A stretch of 64,000 nucleotides of DNA from Sphingomonas faeni (GCF_024273235.1 NZ_JANBVH010000009.1:80379-144378); one strand, 5' to 3'; positions 45,391 to 55,114 are shown, numbered from the stretch's first letter. Notes: generated by a model not told the origin, from the letters alone. Program-made: numbers and translations.

Positions 45391-46035
45391 TTGTTTTACG
45401 TAGTTCTTCTCGCGATGGTTGCAGGCTTCTTGGCGATGCGACTGTATAGCGTGCTCGGCAAGCGGACGGGGCATGAACAGCCCTTGCCGCGCGCGGCCGA
45501 GGACCGTCCTGCGCTCGCCGCCGTTCCGCGAACGGTGGATGCGACGCCCGAACCCCGCGAGGTCGCCAGCCGCAACATCGAGCCGCGCGCCGAAGCGGGC
45601 CTGCGCGCGATCGTCGCCGCTGAATCCGGGTTCGACGTCAACCAGTTCCTCGAAGGCGCACAGGCGGCGTACCGCATGGTGCTCGAAGCGTTCTGGAAGG
45701 GCGACGAGGAGCAACTGCGCTATCTCGCGGAGGACGACGTCCGGGCCGCGTTTGCCGAGGCGATCGCGGCGCGGGTCGCGGCGGGCGAAGTGCTCGACAA
45801 CCGTCTCGTCTCGATCGAGCGTGCGGTGATCTCCGACGCTATCGTGTCGGGTCGCGATGCGCGGATCACGGTGCGGTTCGACGCGGACATCGCGGCCGTC
45901 ACGCGCGACGGCGAGGGCAATGTCCTGGCCGGGTCGTTGACGGATGCAGTCGAGACGCACGATGTCTGGACGTTCGCACGGACGCTGAAGAGCAGCGATC
46001 CGAACTGGAAGCTTGCCGACACCGACGAGGCGTGA
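45391..46035 (+). CDS. Tim44/TimA-family membrane-associated protein
   Basis: About 214 residues from TTG 45391, preferred because GGAGG sits five bases before it. An ATG at 45364 is in frame but has no ribosome site. One N-terminal helix (YVVLLAMVAGFLAMRLYSVLG) is followed by a disordered Pro/Arg linker and a Tim44-like domain (NQFLEGAQAAYRMVLEAFW ... FDADIAAVTRDGEG ... VWTFART). Bacterial Tim44-like proteins associate with the inner membrane and their exact role is unclear. The stop overlaps the mltA start (GTGA). Confidence 0.88.
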   Translation: MFYVVLLAMVAGFLAMRLYSVLGKRTGHEQPLPRAAEDRPALAAVPRTVDATPEPREVASRNIEPRAEAGLRAIVAAESGFDVNQFLEGAQAAYRMVLEAFWKGDEEQLRYLAEDDVRAAFAEAIAARVAAGEVLDNRLVSIERAVISDAIVSGRDARITVRFDADIAAVTRDGEGNVLAGSLTDAVETHDVWTFARTLKSSDPNWKLADTDEA

Positions 46036-47396
46036 TCGTGCGCTTCAGGGGGGCGGGGCTCGGCGGACTCGGTCTTTCGCTGCTGTTGAGCGCGTGCGTC
46101 GGTGGCGTCGAGCCGCCGCGTTCGGGTCCCGCACCGGTCGATCGGGGCGGTAACGCCGACCGCGAACCTTCCCGCGAGCCGGTGCGTGTGCACCCCTCGC
46201 GCGATACGGGTGCATCGCCCAACATCCGCGGTATCCAGATGCCGGCGCGGATCGTCGGCGCGGTGCCGATGCTGCCGATTCCTGTGGTAACGCCGACGGC
46301 ACCGACCAACGCGGTTGCTGCCGGCGTGATAGCCGGTCCGCCGATCGCCAGCCTGCCGATCGACGAGACGCAGGCGCAGTCGGCGCTGTCGGCGTTCGTC
46401 ACGAGTTGCCCGTCGCTGATGCGCCGCACCGACACGTCGGGCCTTACGCGCGGGACCGATTGGCAGCCGGCCTGCGCGGCGGCGGCGTCGGTTCCGCGCG
46501 GCGGTGCGCGGGCCTTTTTCACGCAGTGGTTCGAAACGGTGCAGGTCGGCGACGGCAAGGCGTTCGCGACGGGCTATTACGAACCGGAGATCGCCGGTTC
46601 GCTCGAGCGTCGCGATGGCTATGCGCCGATCTACGGGCGGCCCAACGACCTGATCGACGTCGATCTCGGTGCGTTCTCGACCAGCTTGAAGGGCAAGAAG
46701 ATCCGCGGTCGCGTCGATCGCAGCAATCTTGTGCCCTATTACGACCGCACCGCGATCGAGCAGGGTGCACTTTCGGGGCGCGCGCCGATCCTCGCCTGGG
46801 CGCGCGATCCGGTCGAATTGTTCTTCCTGCAGATCCAGGGTTCGGGGCGGCTCCGCTTGCCCGACGGCGAGATCCTGCGGATCGGCTATGCGACGCAGAA
46901 CGGCCGCGATTATACCGGCATCGGCGCGTTGATGAAGTCGCGCGGGCTACTACAGCCGGGGCAGACCTCGATGCAGGGTATCGTCGCCTGGCTCCACGCG
47001 CACCCGACCGAGGGGCAGGCGATCATGCGCGAGAACAAGAGCTTCGTGTTCTTCCGTGAACTGGAGGGGGCACCGCTGGGGGCACTCGGCCTGCCGGTGA
47101 CGGGCCAGGTGAGCGCGGCGGCGGACGTCAAGTTCGTGCCGCTCGGCGCACCCGTGTTCCTGTCGCTCGATCGGCAGGATGCGAGCGGCTTGTGGGTCGC
47201 GCAGGATACTGGCGGCGCGATCAAGGGCAGCAATCGCTTCGACACGTTCTGGGGCGCCGGGCCGGCGGCGGAGTCGACCGCAGGCGGGATGGCGGGACGT
47301 GGCACCGCGTTCCTGCTGCTGCCGATCGGTACGGTTCAGCGTCTCACTGGCCAAGCGAATGGGGCGCAATATGGCGGGCCGACCCCTCAACCCTGA
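46032..47396 (+). CDS. mltA: Membrane-bound lytic murein transglycosylase A
   Basis: 454 residues from GTG 46032, overlapping the Tim44-like stop; a second GTG at 46038 is possible. Lipobox LSAC (Cys22), so an outer-membrane lipoprotein. A Pro/Val/Thr linker reaches about 120. The MltA domain includes ATGYYEPEIAGSLER, the double-psi barrel part IQGSGRLRLPDGEILRIGYA, and the 3D-domain end VAQDTGGAIKGSNRFDTFWG holding the catalytic aspartate. It cleaves peptidoglycan glycan strands with 1,6-anhydro ends. Confidence 0.95.
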   Translation: MIVRFRGAGLGGLGLSLLLSACVGGVEPPRSGPAPVDRGGNADREPSREPVRVHPSRDTGASPNIRGIQMPARIVGAVPMLPIPVVTPTAPTNAVAAGVIAGPPIASLPIDETQAQSALSAFVTSCPSLMRRTDTSGLTRGTDWQPACAAAASVPRGGARAFFTQWFETVQVGDGKAFATGYYEPEIAGSLERRDGYAPIYGRPNDLIDVDLGAFSTSLKGKKIRGRVDRSNLVPYYDRTAIEQGALSGRAPILAWARDPVELFFLQIQGSGRLRLPDGEILRIGYATQNGRDYTGIGALMKSRGLLQPGQTSMQGIVAWLHAHPTEGQAIMRENKSFVFFRELEGAPLGALGLPVTGQVSAAADVKFVPLGAPVFLSLDRQDASGLWVAQDTGGAIKGSNRFDTFWGAGPAAESTAGGMAGRGTAFLLLPIGTVQRLTGQANGAQYGGPTPQP

Positions 47397-48021
47397 CCCC
47401 CTCACCCCCGAGGAGGCGCAGCTCTGGGCGCGGGTGATGCAGACCGTCCGGCCGATGCGTGCGGTCGCCGTCCGCATTCCCGAGCGCGCGCCGCCGCTGC
47501 CGCCTCCGCCAAAGCCGGTGATCGGTCCCAACGGCAAGGTCGTTCCGCCGCCACCGGCACCGCTGGGCCGGGTGAAACCGATCGTCCGTACCGTCGTCAC
47601 GCCGTTCGCCAACCGCCCGGGTGCGAAACCGGTCGCGGCGCCGCGTCCGGTCGTTAAGCCGATCACCGCAAATACGCTCGACGGTGGTTGGGACAAGAGG
47701 CTGACGCGGGGTGTGGTCAGTCCCGACAGCTCGATCGACCTGCACGGGCATACGCTGGCGTCGGCGCATGCGATGCTCGACGTCGGTCTGGGGCGGGCGA
47801 TCGCGCGGGGCGACCGCGTGCTGCTGCTGGTGACGGGCAAACCACCACGACCCGAGAGCGAGCGTCCGCATGCGAGGGGCGCGATCCGGTCGGCGGTGGC
47901 GGACTGGCTGGCGGGCTCGCGTCATGCGGACTCGATCGCGGCGGTTCGTGGCGCGCATCCGCGGCATGGCGGGCAGGGGGCGTTGTATATCGTCCTGCGC
48001 CGGGGGCGGGGGGGCGAGTAG
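47371..48021 (+). CDS. Smr/MutS2-type domain protein
   Basis: 216 residues from ATG 47371 (a second ATG at 47359 is in frame). It overlaps the mltA 3' end by 26 bases. The N-terminal half is Pro/Lys-rich (PPLPPPPKPVIGPNGK). The C-terminal Smr domain has IDLHGHTLASAHAML, VLLLVTGKPPR and HPRHGGQGALYIVLRR, the DxH and HGxG motifs of Smr nucleases. It may be a DNA or RNA endonuclease; the substrate is unknown. It is conserved next to mltA in alphaproteobacteria. Confidence 0.9.
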   Translation: MAGRPLNPDPLTPEEAQLWARVMQTVRPMRAVAVRIPERAPPLPPPPKPVIGPNGKVVPPPPAPLGRVKPIVRTVVTPFANRPGAKPVAAPRPVVKPITANTLDGGWDKRLTRGVVSPDSSIDLHGHTLASAHAMLDVGLGRAIARGDRVLLLVTGKPPRPESERPHARGAIRSAVADWLAGSRHADSIAAVRGAHPRHGGQGALYIVLRRGRGGE

Positions 48022-48054
48022 GAAGAGGATTCTCGACCTCTCCAATTCCGTCAT

Positions 48055-48128
48055 CCCAGCGAAAGCTGGGATATTTCACCGTTTCCCATGTCGCCCGCCA
48101 AATGGGGATACCCCAGCTTTCGCTGGGG
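48055..48128. repeat. Palindromic repeat pair, family C
   Basis: Two small palindromes CCCAGCGAAAGCTGGG (48055-48070) and CCCCAGCTTTCGCTGGGG (48111-48128) in inverted order with a 40-base spacer. Read in frame on the plus strand they encode VIPAKAGI and TPAFAGVT, peptides typical of repeat-derived spurious proteins. Located between convergent smr and dapE. Confidence 0.8.
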
Positions 48129-48203
48129 TGACGGTATATTTAGGGATGACGGGTTTTAGGGAACTGCGGGCACGGTAGGAGCTGGTGGGCCTGCGTCGCC
48201 GAT

Positions 48204-49319
48204 TTACCGCAGCGCTCGGTCGATCACGCCGGCATAGATATCGGTCAGCGCCAGCAGGTCCTCGACCGCGACGGCTTCGTCGACCTTGTGCATCGTCGCG
48301 TTGATCAGGCCGAACTCGACCACCGGGCACAGCTTCGAGAGGAAGCGCGCATCGGAGGTGCCGCCGGTGGTCGACAATTCCGGCGTGATGCCCGTCGACG
48401 CGAGGATCGCCTCCGACAGCAAAGCGGAAAACGCACCGGGCTCGGTCAGGAACGCTTCGCCCGAGACCTTGCCGGTCACCACCGCACGCGGCGCATGGCG
48501 TTCGGCAATCGTGCGGATGCGCTCGATCAGGTCCGCCCCGCGGTGCTGGTCGTTGAACCGGATGCTGAGCCGCGCCGACGCCTTGGCCGGGATGACGTTG
48601 TGCGCCGGGTTGCCGACTGTGATGTCGGTGACCTCGATGTTCGACGGCTGGAACCAGTCGGTCCCTTCGTCGAGCACGACGGTTTCAACCTCGGCCAGGA
48701 TCGCGATCAGCCGCGGGATCGGGTTGTCGGCGAGGTGCGGGTAGGCGACGTGGCCCTGGCGCCCGCCCACGTCGATCCAGATGTTCACCGAGCCGCGCCG
48801 ACCGATCTTCACCATGTCGCCGAGCCGTGCGGTCGAGGTCGGTTCGCCGACCAGGCACAGGTCGGGTACGACTCCGCGCGCGGCCATCCGCTCCATCAAC
48901 GCGACGGTGCCATAGGTTGCCGGCCCCTCCTCGTCGCCGGTGATGATCAGCGACAGCGTGCCGGCATCGCTGCGGCTGGCGGCAGCCACGAACGCGGCAA
49001 CCGCGCCCTTCATGTCGACCGCGCCGCGTCCGTACAGCAACCCGCCACGGAGCTCGCCGGACCAGGGCGAACCGGTCCAGCCCTCCCCGGGCGGAACGAC
49101 ATCGACATGGCCGGCGAACGCCAGATGCCGCGGGCCCGTCCCGCGCGTGGCGAGCAGATTCTCCACCGGACCGTCCGGCGCATCGCCCGCCACGAACCGA
49201 TCGACTACAAAGCCAAGCGGCACGAGCGCTGCCTCAAGGACGTCGAATACCGCCCCGCGCGCCGGCGTGACGCTGTCAACGCGGAGCAATGCCTGCGCGA
49301 GAGTGACGGGATCGATCAT
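48204..49319 (-). CDS. dapE: Succinyl-diaminopimelate desuccinylase
   Basis: 371 residues. It yields L,L-diaminopimelate in lysine and peptidoglycan synthesis. Zinc-site motifs: HLAFAGHVDVVPPG (H71, D73), GDEEGPATYGT, LVGEPTST, and the final TGGTSDARF. M20 peptidase fold with the inserted dimerisation part near IWIDVGGRQGHVAYPH. Divergent from the cupin gene with only 23 bases between the starts. Confidence 0.95.
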   Translation of the reverse strand: MIDPVTLAQALLRVDSVTPARGAVFDVLEAALVPLGFVVDRFVAGDAPDGPVENLLATRGTGPRHLAFAGHVDVVPPGEGWTGSPWSGELRGGLLYGRGAVDMKGAVAAFVAAASRSDAGTLSLIITGDEEGPATYGTVALMERMAARGVVPDLCLVGEPTSTARLGDMVKIGRRGSVNIWIDVGGRQGHVAYPHLADNPIPRLIAILAEVETVVLDEGTDWFQPSNIEVTDITVGNPAHNVIPAKASARLSIRFNDQHRGADLIERIRTIAERHAPRAVVTGKVSGEAFLTEPGAFSALLSEAILASTGITPELSTTGGTSDARFLSKLCPVVEFGLINATMHKVDEAVAVEDLLALTDIYAGVIDRALR

Positions 49320-49342
49320 GCTGCCATCGCCGTTGTTCCTTC

Positions 49343-49792
49343 ATGCCCAGGATCGATATCGCCCGCATCGCGCCCGTGAAAATCGGCAGCGATTATCCGC
49401 CACCCTTCGACGAGCCGGCCGCCGGCCGCGTCATCCGCGACATCGCACGCGCCGGCGGCGCGACCGACTGGGCGGCGAACCATGTCGTGCTGTCCCCCGG
49501 CACCTGGTCGTCGCAGCGTCACTGGCACGCGGGCGAGGACGAGATCGTCGTCATCCTCGCGGGCGAGGCGATTCTGATCGACGACGATGGTCGGCATCCG
49601 ATGCGAACCGGCGACATCGCGGTCTTCCCCAAGGGCGACGGGAACGGCCATCACCTGATCAACGAGAGCGACGCCGATTGCGTACTGCTCGCGCTCGGCG
49701 TGCCGGAGGCGTCGTTGGTGACCTATCCCGATATCGACCTGCTCTATTCGCCGGAAACAGGAGAGGTGCATCGCGACGGGACGCCCTATTGA
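49343..49792 (+). CDS. Cupin-domain protein
   Basis: 149 residues, single cupin. Motif 1 is HWHAGEDEIVVILAGEAILIDDDG, and motif 2 GDIAVFPKGDGNGHHLIN; the His-x-His, Glu and final His metal ligands are present. It lacks a signal peptide. The substrate is unknown. Its 3' end overlaps the convergent GST gene by 7 bases. Confidence 0.85.
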   Translation: MPRIDIARIAPVKIGSDYPPPFDEPAAGRVIRDIARAGGATDWAANHVVLSPGTWSSQRHWHAGEDEIVVILAGEAILIDDDGRHPMRTGDIAVFPKGDGNGHHLINESDADCVLLALGVPEASLVTYPDIDLLYSPETGEVHRDGTPY

Positions 49793-50454
49793 GCTGCCAC
49801 GGGCTGCTCATATTGCTCGAGCACCCATTCCTCTTCCTGCGCGGCCGCGATCCAGTCCTGCATGAAGGGATGTTCGAACATCGCCTGCATGTAGCCGGCG
49901 GCAAAGCGCGCGATCGGCAGCTGGTAGGTGACGATCCGCGTGACGACCGGCGCGAACATGATGTCCGCCGCGCCGAACTGGCCGAACAGGAAATCGCCGC
50001 CGCCGCCGAAGCGCGCGCGGGCCTGTGCCCAGATCTCCATGATCCGCTGCAGCTCGGCGAGCACGTCGTCGTCGGGGGCGCGCGCCGGGAACACCTGGCG
50101 GACGTTCATGCTGTGCTTGCGACGCAGCGCGGCAAAGCTCGAATGCATCTCGGCCGCCATCGACCGCGCCATCGCCCGCGCGGCATTGTCCTCGGGCCAG
50201 AAGCGCTCGCGCCCGACCTTGTCGGCGAGATAGTCGACGATCGCGAGGCTGTCCCACACGACCGCGTCGCCGTCCCACAGGATCGGCACCTTGCCCGACG
50301 ACGGCGCGAACTCGTCGCCGGAGCGGCGCATTTCCCAATCGGCGTCGTACATCGGCACGACCACCTCCTCGAACGGCAGCCCCGACTGCTTGCATGCGAG
50401 CCAGCCGCGCAGCGACCAGGAGGAATAGGCCTTGTTGCCGATGATCAGTTTCAT
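49786..50454 (-). CDS. Glutathione S-transferase family protein
   Basis: 222 residues from ATG 50454. The N-terminal thioredoxin-fold domain starts MKLIIGNKAYSSWSLRGWL with a Ser motif for glutathione activation and has GKVPILWDGDAVVWDSLAI. The all-helical C-terminal domain follows. The SSWSLR start is typical of a GST subgroup seen in proteobacteria. Substrate unknown. Confidence 0.9.
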   Translation of the reverse strand: MKLIIGNKAYSSWSLRGWLACKQSGLPFEEVVVPMYDADWEMRRSGDEFAPSSGKVPILWDGDAVVWDSLAIVDYLADKVGRERFWPEDNAARAMARSMAAEMHSSFAALRRKHSMNVRQVFPARAPDDDVLAELQRIMEIWAQARARFGGGGDFLFGQFGAADIMFAPVVTRIVTYQLPIARFAAGYMQAMFEHPFMQDWIAAAQEEEWVLEQYEQPVAAQ

Positions 50455-50662
50455 GCGCCGTGGACTAGCGGGGCAGGGGCGCCGCGGCAACGCCGCCGAT
50501 GCGGATTGGCGTGTCGGCTTGCGATCGGATCTCGCGCGGCATGATCCGATGTAGCGTCGCGAGCGCGGCCGGCGCCACCGCCTTCGACCGTGCATCTACC
50601 GAAGATCGATCACCCGCACGCCGTGTGTCCGCAGCACCTGGGCACAAGGACGTGGTTGCGCC

Positions 50663-52117
50663 CTAGAACGAACCTGGGACCATGCGTTGCGCGACGTTGG
50701 GGGCATCGGGCATCAACAGGTCCTTGCGGACCAGCGCGGTGGTCCGGGCGGTGGATTGGGCCGTCACGTCGGCGGTGATCGCGGAGCAGGTGCGGCCCGC
50801 GAGGAAATCCAGGGCCCGACGGGTCGAGGCTTCGCGCGAATCGCCGAGCGGATAGCCGATATCGTCGTCGGCCCGGCAGGTGGCCTCCACCGTCGTCGCC
50901 AGTCCGTCATAATAATTGCCGTTGCGCGCCGCGTTCTGCGTCGCGAACGCGACCACGCGCAGGCGATCGTCGCAGGCCGGCTTGTCGAGCGCGATCTGGC
51001 CGACGGGCTTGCCGTACGTGTTCGTCCCGATCAGCGCGGAACTCGAGTGGAGATAGGGGGTGAATGCGTTGATCACGAGTTCGCTCGCCGACGCGGTGCC
51101 ACCGGTACCGATGAACGCGATCCGCGTCGGCGCGATCGATTCGGGTTGGGGCGAGAAGAAACGCGTGGTGTTGTTCGACGCCTTCTCCGTCCGGAAGGTC
51201 GTGTAGTCGAAGACCTCCGATGTCGATCGCGCGCCGCCGAGCAGGTCGCCGAGATACTCCGCCGTCGCGACCAGCCCACCCCCGTTGTAGCGCAGGTCGA
51301 TGATGACCTTCGTCACCCCCTTGGCGCGGAAGTCGGCAAAGGCGGCCTTGAGTGCAGGCTCGGCGGTGGAGATGAACGTGCGCAGGTTGATGTAGCCGAC
51401 GCGTTGGCCGGAATCGTCGATGATCTTGGCCCCGTAGCGCGTCGAGACCGGCAGCAGCGTGAAGTCCGTCTTCGCCACCGTCACGGTGCGCGTACCTGCT
51501 GCATCGGCGATGCGCAGCACGCGCGTGGTGCCGGCGGTGTCGGGCCCGAGCGCCGTGGTCAACGCTGCGGTTCCCCCCGCGCTGATGATTGAGGCGACGG
51601 TGCTCAGGTTGCTCGACGTCGTGCCGACCGCGAGGATTTCGGTGCCGCGATCGATCCCTGCCGCCAGCGCGGGCGCGCCTTCGAACGACTCGGCGGCGAA
51701 CAGGCGCTGACCGGTCTGGTCCAGTGCGAACCGGATGCCGAACCCGGCGCTCGACCCCGAGGTGTAATAGGCGGTCTCTTCCTTGATCGACGTCAGGTAC
51801 GTGAAATAGCGATCCTTGCGCTGCGCCCGCGCCGTTGCGGTCAGCGCGTCGATATAATCGTCGACATTGGCGTAGGATGCGGCGTTCAGGCTGGCGGGCA
51901 GGGTGTCGGGGAACAGATACCATTCGCGCAGTTGTGCGGCGGCCCAGTCCTGGCGTTCGCGCACCGAGCATCCCGCGGTCGTCGTCGGGGTCGGGGTCGG
52001 CACAGGAGCCGGGCTGGCCGTCGATCCACCTCCGGTCGTGCTGGAGCCGCCATCGCTACCCCCGCAGCCCGCCAGCATGGCCGTCAACGCCAGAATCGCC
52101 CCGAAACGCTTACGCAT
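50663..52117 (-). CDS. S41-family (C-terminal processing) peptidase, lipoprotein
   Basis: 484 residues from ATG 52117, chosen for the GGGGGAG ribosome site. Lipobox LAGC (Cys18) and then a Gly/Ser/Thr/Pro linker to about 48. A PDZ-like region spans about 135-230 (FEGAPALAAGIDRGTEILAVG). The peptidase core has VIIDLRYNGGG, the nucleophile S345 in GGTASASELVINAF, and the lysine K370 in GTNTYGKPVGQ. It would process or degrade exported proteins in the envelope. The C-terminus is followed by a 208-base stretch before the GST gene. Confidence 0.9.
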   Translation of the reverse strand: MRKRFGAILALTAMLAGCGGSDGGSSTTGGGSTASPAPVPTPTPTTTAGCSVRERQDWAAAQLREWYLFPDTLPASLNAASYANVDDYIDALTATARAQRKDRYFTYLTSIKEETAYYTSGSSAGFGIRFALDQTGQRLFAAESFEGAPALAAGIDRGTEILAVGTTSSNLSTVASIISAGGTAALTTALGPDTAGTTRVLRIADAAGTRTVTVAKTDFTLLPVSTRYGAKIIDDSGQRVGYINLRTFISTAEPALKAAFADFRAKGVTKVIIDLRYNGGGLVATAEYLGDLLGGARSTSEVFDYTTFRTEKASNNTTRFFSPQPESIAPTRIAFIGTGGTASASELVINAFTPYLHSSSALIGTNTYGKPVGQIALDKPACDDRLRVVAFATQNAARNGNYYDGLATTVEATCRADDDIGYPLGDSREASTRRALDFLAGRTCSAITADVTAQSTARTTALVRKDLLMPDAPNVAQRMVPGSF

Positions 52118-52359
52118 TACATTCTCCCCCATTGCGGGAAAGCTACGAAGTTCGACGGATAATGTCAGCCGTGAAACGGAAGATTGGTTCGATGTCGTTG
52201 AAACAGATTGCTGTGATCGATCCGCGGCATCGGCGGCGGTTTCGGCCTGCTGATCTTGGGTGCCGGCCACGGTCGAGTGGTGCTATGCGGGACAGGCCCG
52301 CAGTGACTGCGCGTTCAGGCGCTATTCCGCTTGGAACGCGCGGCTTCTCGTATCTGCGA

Positions 52360-52383
52360 CCTCCCCCTGCCGGGGGAGGATCG
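52360..52383. repeat. Solo half-element of family A repeat
   Basis: A single CCTCCCCCTGCCGGGGGAGG hairpin, like one arm of the paired repeats at 7158-7281 and 20490-20612, without a second arm. It lies 20 bases after the engB 3' end on the minus strand and may act as a 3' hairpin. Confidence 0.65.
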
Positions 52384-52403
52384 TCAGTTATGGATGTTGC
52401 GGA

Positions 52404-53084
52404 TCAGCTGACTGCTTCGACGACTGCCGCGCGGAGTTCGGGGATACCCATGCCGTATTCGCTCGACGTGACGAGAATATCGGGATGCGCGGCCGGACGC
52501 TTGCGCGCCTCGATCGCGGTGCGCTCGGTGACCTCGACAAGCTCGGACGCCTTGATCTTATCGGCCTTGGTCAGGACCATGCGATAGCTGACCGCGGCCT
52601 TGTCGAGCATCTCCAGGATCTCGCGGTCCACGTCCTTGATGCCGTGACGCGAGTCGATCAGCACGAGTGCGCGCTTCAACACGTCACGACCACGCAGGAA
52701 ATCGTTGATCAGGAAGCGCCATTTCTTGACGACGTCCTTGGGCGCCTTGGCAAAGCCGTAGCCCGGCATATCGACGAGGCGGAACGCGAGCGGCGCGCCG
52801 ACATCGAAGAAGTTCAGCTCCTGCGTACGACCCGGCGTGTTCGACGTGCGTGCCATCGAGTTGCGTCCGGTGAGCGCGTTCAACAGCGACGACTTGCCGA
52901 CGTTCGAGCGGCCGGCAAACGCCACTTCCGGCACCGACGCATCGGGCAGGAACTCAAGCGTCGGCGCCGACTTCAGGAAGCCGACATGCCCCGCGAACAG
53001 TTTGCGCGCATGCTCCAGCATCTCGGGCGTGAACGGCGCGTCGGTAGGATCGAGGTCCGGGCCCAGGTTAGGAACGTCGTTCAC
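52404..53084 (-). CDS. yihA: Ribosome biogenesis GTP-binding protein EngB/YsxC
   Basis: 226 residues from a GTG start at 53084 that overlaps the yidC stop (GTGA). GTPase motifs: G1 GRSNVGKSS (58-66), G2 region SNTPGRTQ, G3 DMPGYG, G4 TKADK. It takes part in large-subunit assembly. Position after yidC is conserved across alphaproteobacteria. Confidence 0.95.
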   Translation of the reverse strand: MNDVPNLGPDLDPTDAPFTPEMLEHARKLFAGHVGFLKSAPTLEFLPDASVPEVAFAGRSNVGKSSLLNALTGRNSMARTSNTPGRTQELNFFDVGAPLAFRLVDMPGYGFAKAPKDVVKKWRFLINDFLRGRDVLKRALVLIDSRHGIKDVDREILEMLDKAAVSYRMVLTKADKIKASELVEVTERTAIEARKRPAAHPDILVTSSEYGMGIPELRAAVVEAVS

Positions 53085-54790
53085 TTGGTCACCGGCACTT
53101 GGAGGCCCGGATGGCGGGCGTAGAGCAGCTTCTGCTGGATGATCGTCAGGACGTTCGACGTGATCCAGTACACCTGGAGGCCAACCGCGAACGGCGCCAT
53201 CACGAACATCAGGACCCATGGCAGCAGCTTGAAGACCTGCTTCTGGGTGTCGTCCATCGGCGTCGGGTTCAGCTTGAACTGGAAGTACATGCTGATGCCC
53301 AGGATGATCGGCACGATGCCGATCGCGATCATGTGCGGCGGCGTGAACGGCAGCAGGCCGAACAGATTGAGCGGAGTCAGCGGATCGGGCGCGGACAGAT
53401 CGCGGATCCACGCGACGAACGGCTGGTGACGCATTTCGATCGTCAGCATCAGCACCTTGTAGAGCGCGTACATGATCGGGATCTGAAGCAGCGTCGGCGC
53501 GCAACCGGCGAGCGGGTTGACGCCTTCCGCCTTGTAAAGCGCCATCGTCTCCTGCTGCATTCGGACCTTGTCGTCCTTGTACTTCTCCTGGATCGCCTTC
53601 GCCTTAGGCTGCACCGCGCGCATGGCGGCCATCGACTTGAACTGACGCTGCGCGACCGGGAACAACAGGCCGCGGATCGTCACCGTCAGCAGGATGATCG
53701 CGACGCCGAAGTTTCCGACCATGCGGAACAGCCAGTCGAGATAGTAGAAGATCGGCTTCTCGACGATGCGGAACCAACCCCAGTCGATCGCATAATCGAG
53801 CTTGGCGACGCCGCCGGCCTGGTCGGTGTAGCGATCGAGCAGGCGGACTTCCTTGGCGCCGGCGAAGAAGCGCGAGACCTGCGTGATCGACTGGCCCGGT
53901 GCGACCTGCTTGGGCTGGAGCGCGTAATCGGCCTGATAGGCCTTGTTGGCGCCGGCGCGGAACTGGCCGTCGAACGCCTGGCCCTGATCGGGGACGAGCG
54001 CGGTCAGCCAGTATTTGTCGGTGAAGCCGAGCCAGCCGCCGGTCGTCGTGAACTTCTGCGCGGCCTCGTCGATGTCCTTGTAGTCGGGGCGGTAATGCGC
54101 GCCGCCATTGTCGACCGACATCGGCCCGACATGGATCGTCATCGACGACGGATCCTTCGAGATGCCGACGCGGTTGACGAGACCGTAGGTGGCGACGGGA
54201 ACGGGCGCAGTGCCGGCGTTGAGGACGGTCTGGCGGACCGTGAACATGTAATCCTGGTCGACCGCGATCTGGATGCGGAAGCGCTGACCGGTGGCGTTGG
54301 TCGCGTCGAGCGTGACCGGCGTGGTCGGCGTCAGCGTCGTCGCGCCCGAGGCGGTCCAGACGGCATCGGCGGCGGGCGGGGCGAGGCCCTGCGCACGCCA
54401 GCCGAAGCTCGCGAAATAGGCGTCCGGCGCACCGGCGGGCGAGAGCAGGCGGATCGGCGGCGAGTTCTTCGCGACCGTCTCGTCATAGCCCTTGAGCACG
54501 AGATCGTCGATCCGCGCGCCCTTCAGGTTGATCGAACCCGAGACGCGCGGCGTCTCGATGCGGATGCGCGGGGTGCTGGCGATCACCGCGTTGCGGTCGC
54601 CGATCGCGGCGGCGCCGTCCGCGGCCGGATCGGCGGCGGGGTTCGCCACAGGCTTGGACTTGCCGCCCTCGATCTTCGTGACCGGCGGATTCGCGGTCGG
54701 AAAGAACTTGCCCTGGATCAGCGGCCAGCCGAACAGGATCAGCGCCGCGATCACCGCGAACAGCACGAAATTCTGCTTGTCGTCTTTCAC
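53081..54790 (-). CDS. yidC: Membrane protein insertase YidC
   Basis: 569 residues, Gram-negative form. N-terminal helix [18 protein letters not shown], a large periplasmic beta-domain (about 60-350), and the C-terminal insertase core of five helices including [21 protein letters not shown] and [25 protein letters not shown]. It inserts membrane proteins with or without SecYEG. The start overlaps the yidD stop (ATGA), and the stop overlaps the engB start. Confidence 0.97.
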   Translation of the reverse strand: MKDDKQNFVLFAVIAALILFGWPLIQGKFFPTANPPVTKIEGGKSKPVANPAADPAADGAAAIGDRNAVIASTPRIRIETPRVSGSINLKGARIDDLVLKGYDETVAKNSPPIRLLSPAGAPDAYFASFGWRAQGLAPPAADAVWTASGATTLTPTTPVTLDATNATGQRFRIQIAVDQDYMFTVRQTVLNAGTAPVPVATYGLVNRVGISKDPSSMTIHVGPMSVDNGGAHYRPDYKDIDEAAQKFTTTGGWLGFTDKYWLTALVPDQGQAFDGQFRAGANKAYQADYALQPKQVAPGQSITQVSRFFAGAKEVRLLDRYTDQAGGVAKLDYAIDWGWFRIVEKPIFYYLDWLFRMVGNFGVAIILLTVTIRGLLFPVAQRQFKSMAAMRAVQPKAKAIQEKYKDDKVRMQQETMALYKAEGVNPLAGCAPTLLQIPIMYALYKVLMLTIEMRHQPFVAWIRDLSAPDPLTPLNLFGLLPFTPPHMIAIGIVPIILGISMYFQFKLNPTPMDDTQKQVFKLLPWVLMFVMAPFAVGLQVYWITSNVLTIIQQKLLYARHPGLQVPVTK

Positions 54791-55044
54791 AGGGCGGCGT
54801 CTTTCAATTTCTTGTCGATGTCTGAGTCGTGGTCGGGAACCGGGTCAGGTCCGTACCCGCCCCACGGATGGCAACGCGCGATGCGCTTCGCCGCCAACCA
54901 GCCCCCCTTGAGCGCGCCATAGCGCCCAACGGCCTCTATTGCATAGGCTGAACACGAAGGATCGTAGCGGCAGCTCGACGGCAGGACGAGGGAAGGCCCG
55001 AGTTGCCATGCGCGCGCGATGAGGATGAGGAGGCGGGCTAGCAT
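54787..55044 (-). CDS. yidD: Membrane protein insertion efficiency factor YidD
   Basis: 85 residues. The three-cysteine pattern [16 protein letters not shown] and the end [13 protein letters not shown] are diagnostic. It supports YidC-dependent insertion. ATGA overlap with yidC. The gap to rnpA (about 190 bases) has been filled by two unrelated palindromic repeats. Confidence 0.95.
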   Translation of the reverse strand: MLARLLILIARAWQLGPSLVLPSSCRYDPSCSAYAIEAVGRYGALKGGWLAAKRIARCHPWGGYGPDPVPDHDSDIDKKLKDAAL

Positions 55045-55071
55045 GTCAAAGCCGACGCGTCAGAGTGTTTC

Positions 55072-55114
55072 CCCGCGAAGGCGGGGACCCAGACCGGGCT
55101 CCCGCCTTCGCGGG
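55072..55114. repeat. Family B palindromic repeat, copy 3
   Basis: Perfect 14-base arms CCCGCGAAGGCGGG (55072-55085) and complement (55101-55114), spacer GACCCAGACCGGGCT. Same orientation of spacer core as the copy at 24539. Located just upstream of yidD within the rnpA-yidD gap. Confidence 0.85.

Noticed and set aside
48022..48178. C-terminal extension or small protein with PAKAG/PAFAG sequence after smr
   Set aside because: It is the translation of the family C repeats; smr ends at its own stop at 48021.
50465..50647. 60-residue minus-strand ORF between the GST and S41 genes
   Set aside because: No ribosome site, no recognisable domain; perhaps a gene remnant, but not supportable.
53099..54922. 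Long open frame opposite yidC (and similar ones opposite trpS/murJ, GH3, mutM and M3)
   Set aside because: Antisense shadows typical of GC-rich codon use; compositions are Arg/Asp/His-rich without recognisable domains, while the opposite strand encodes known proteins.
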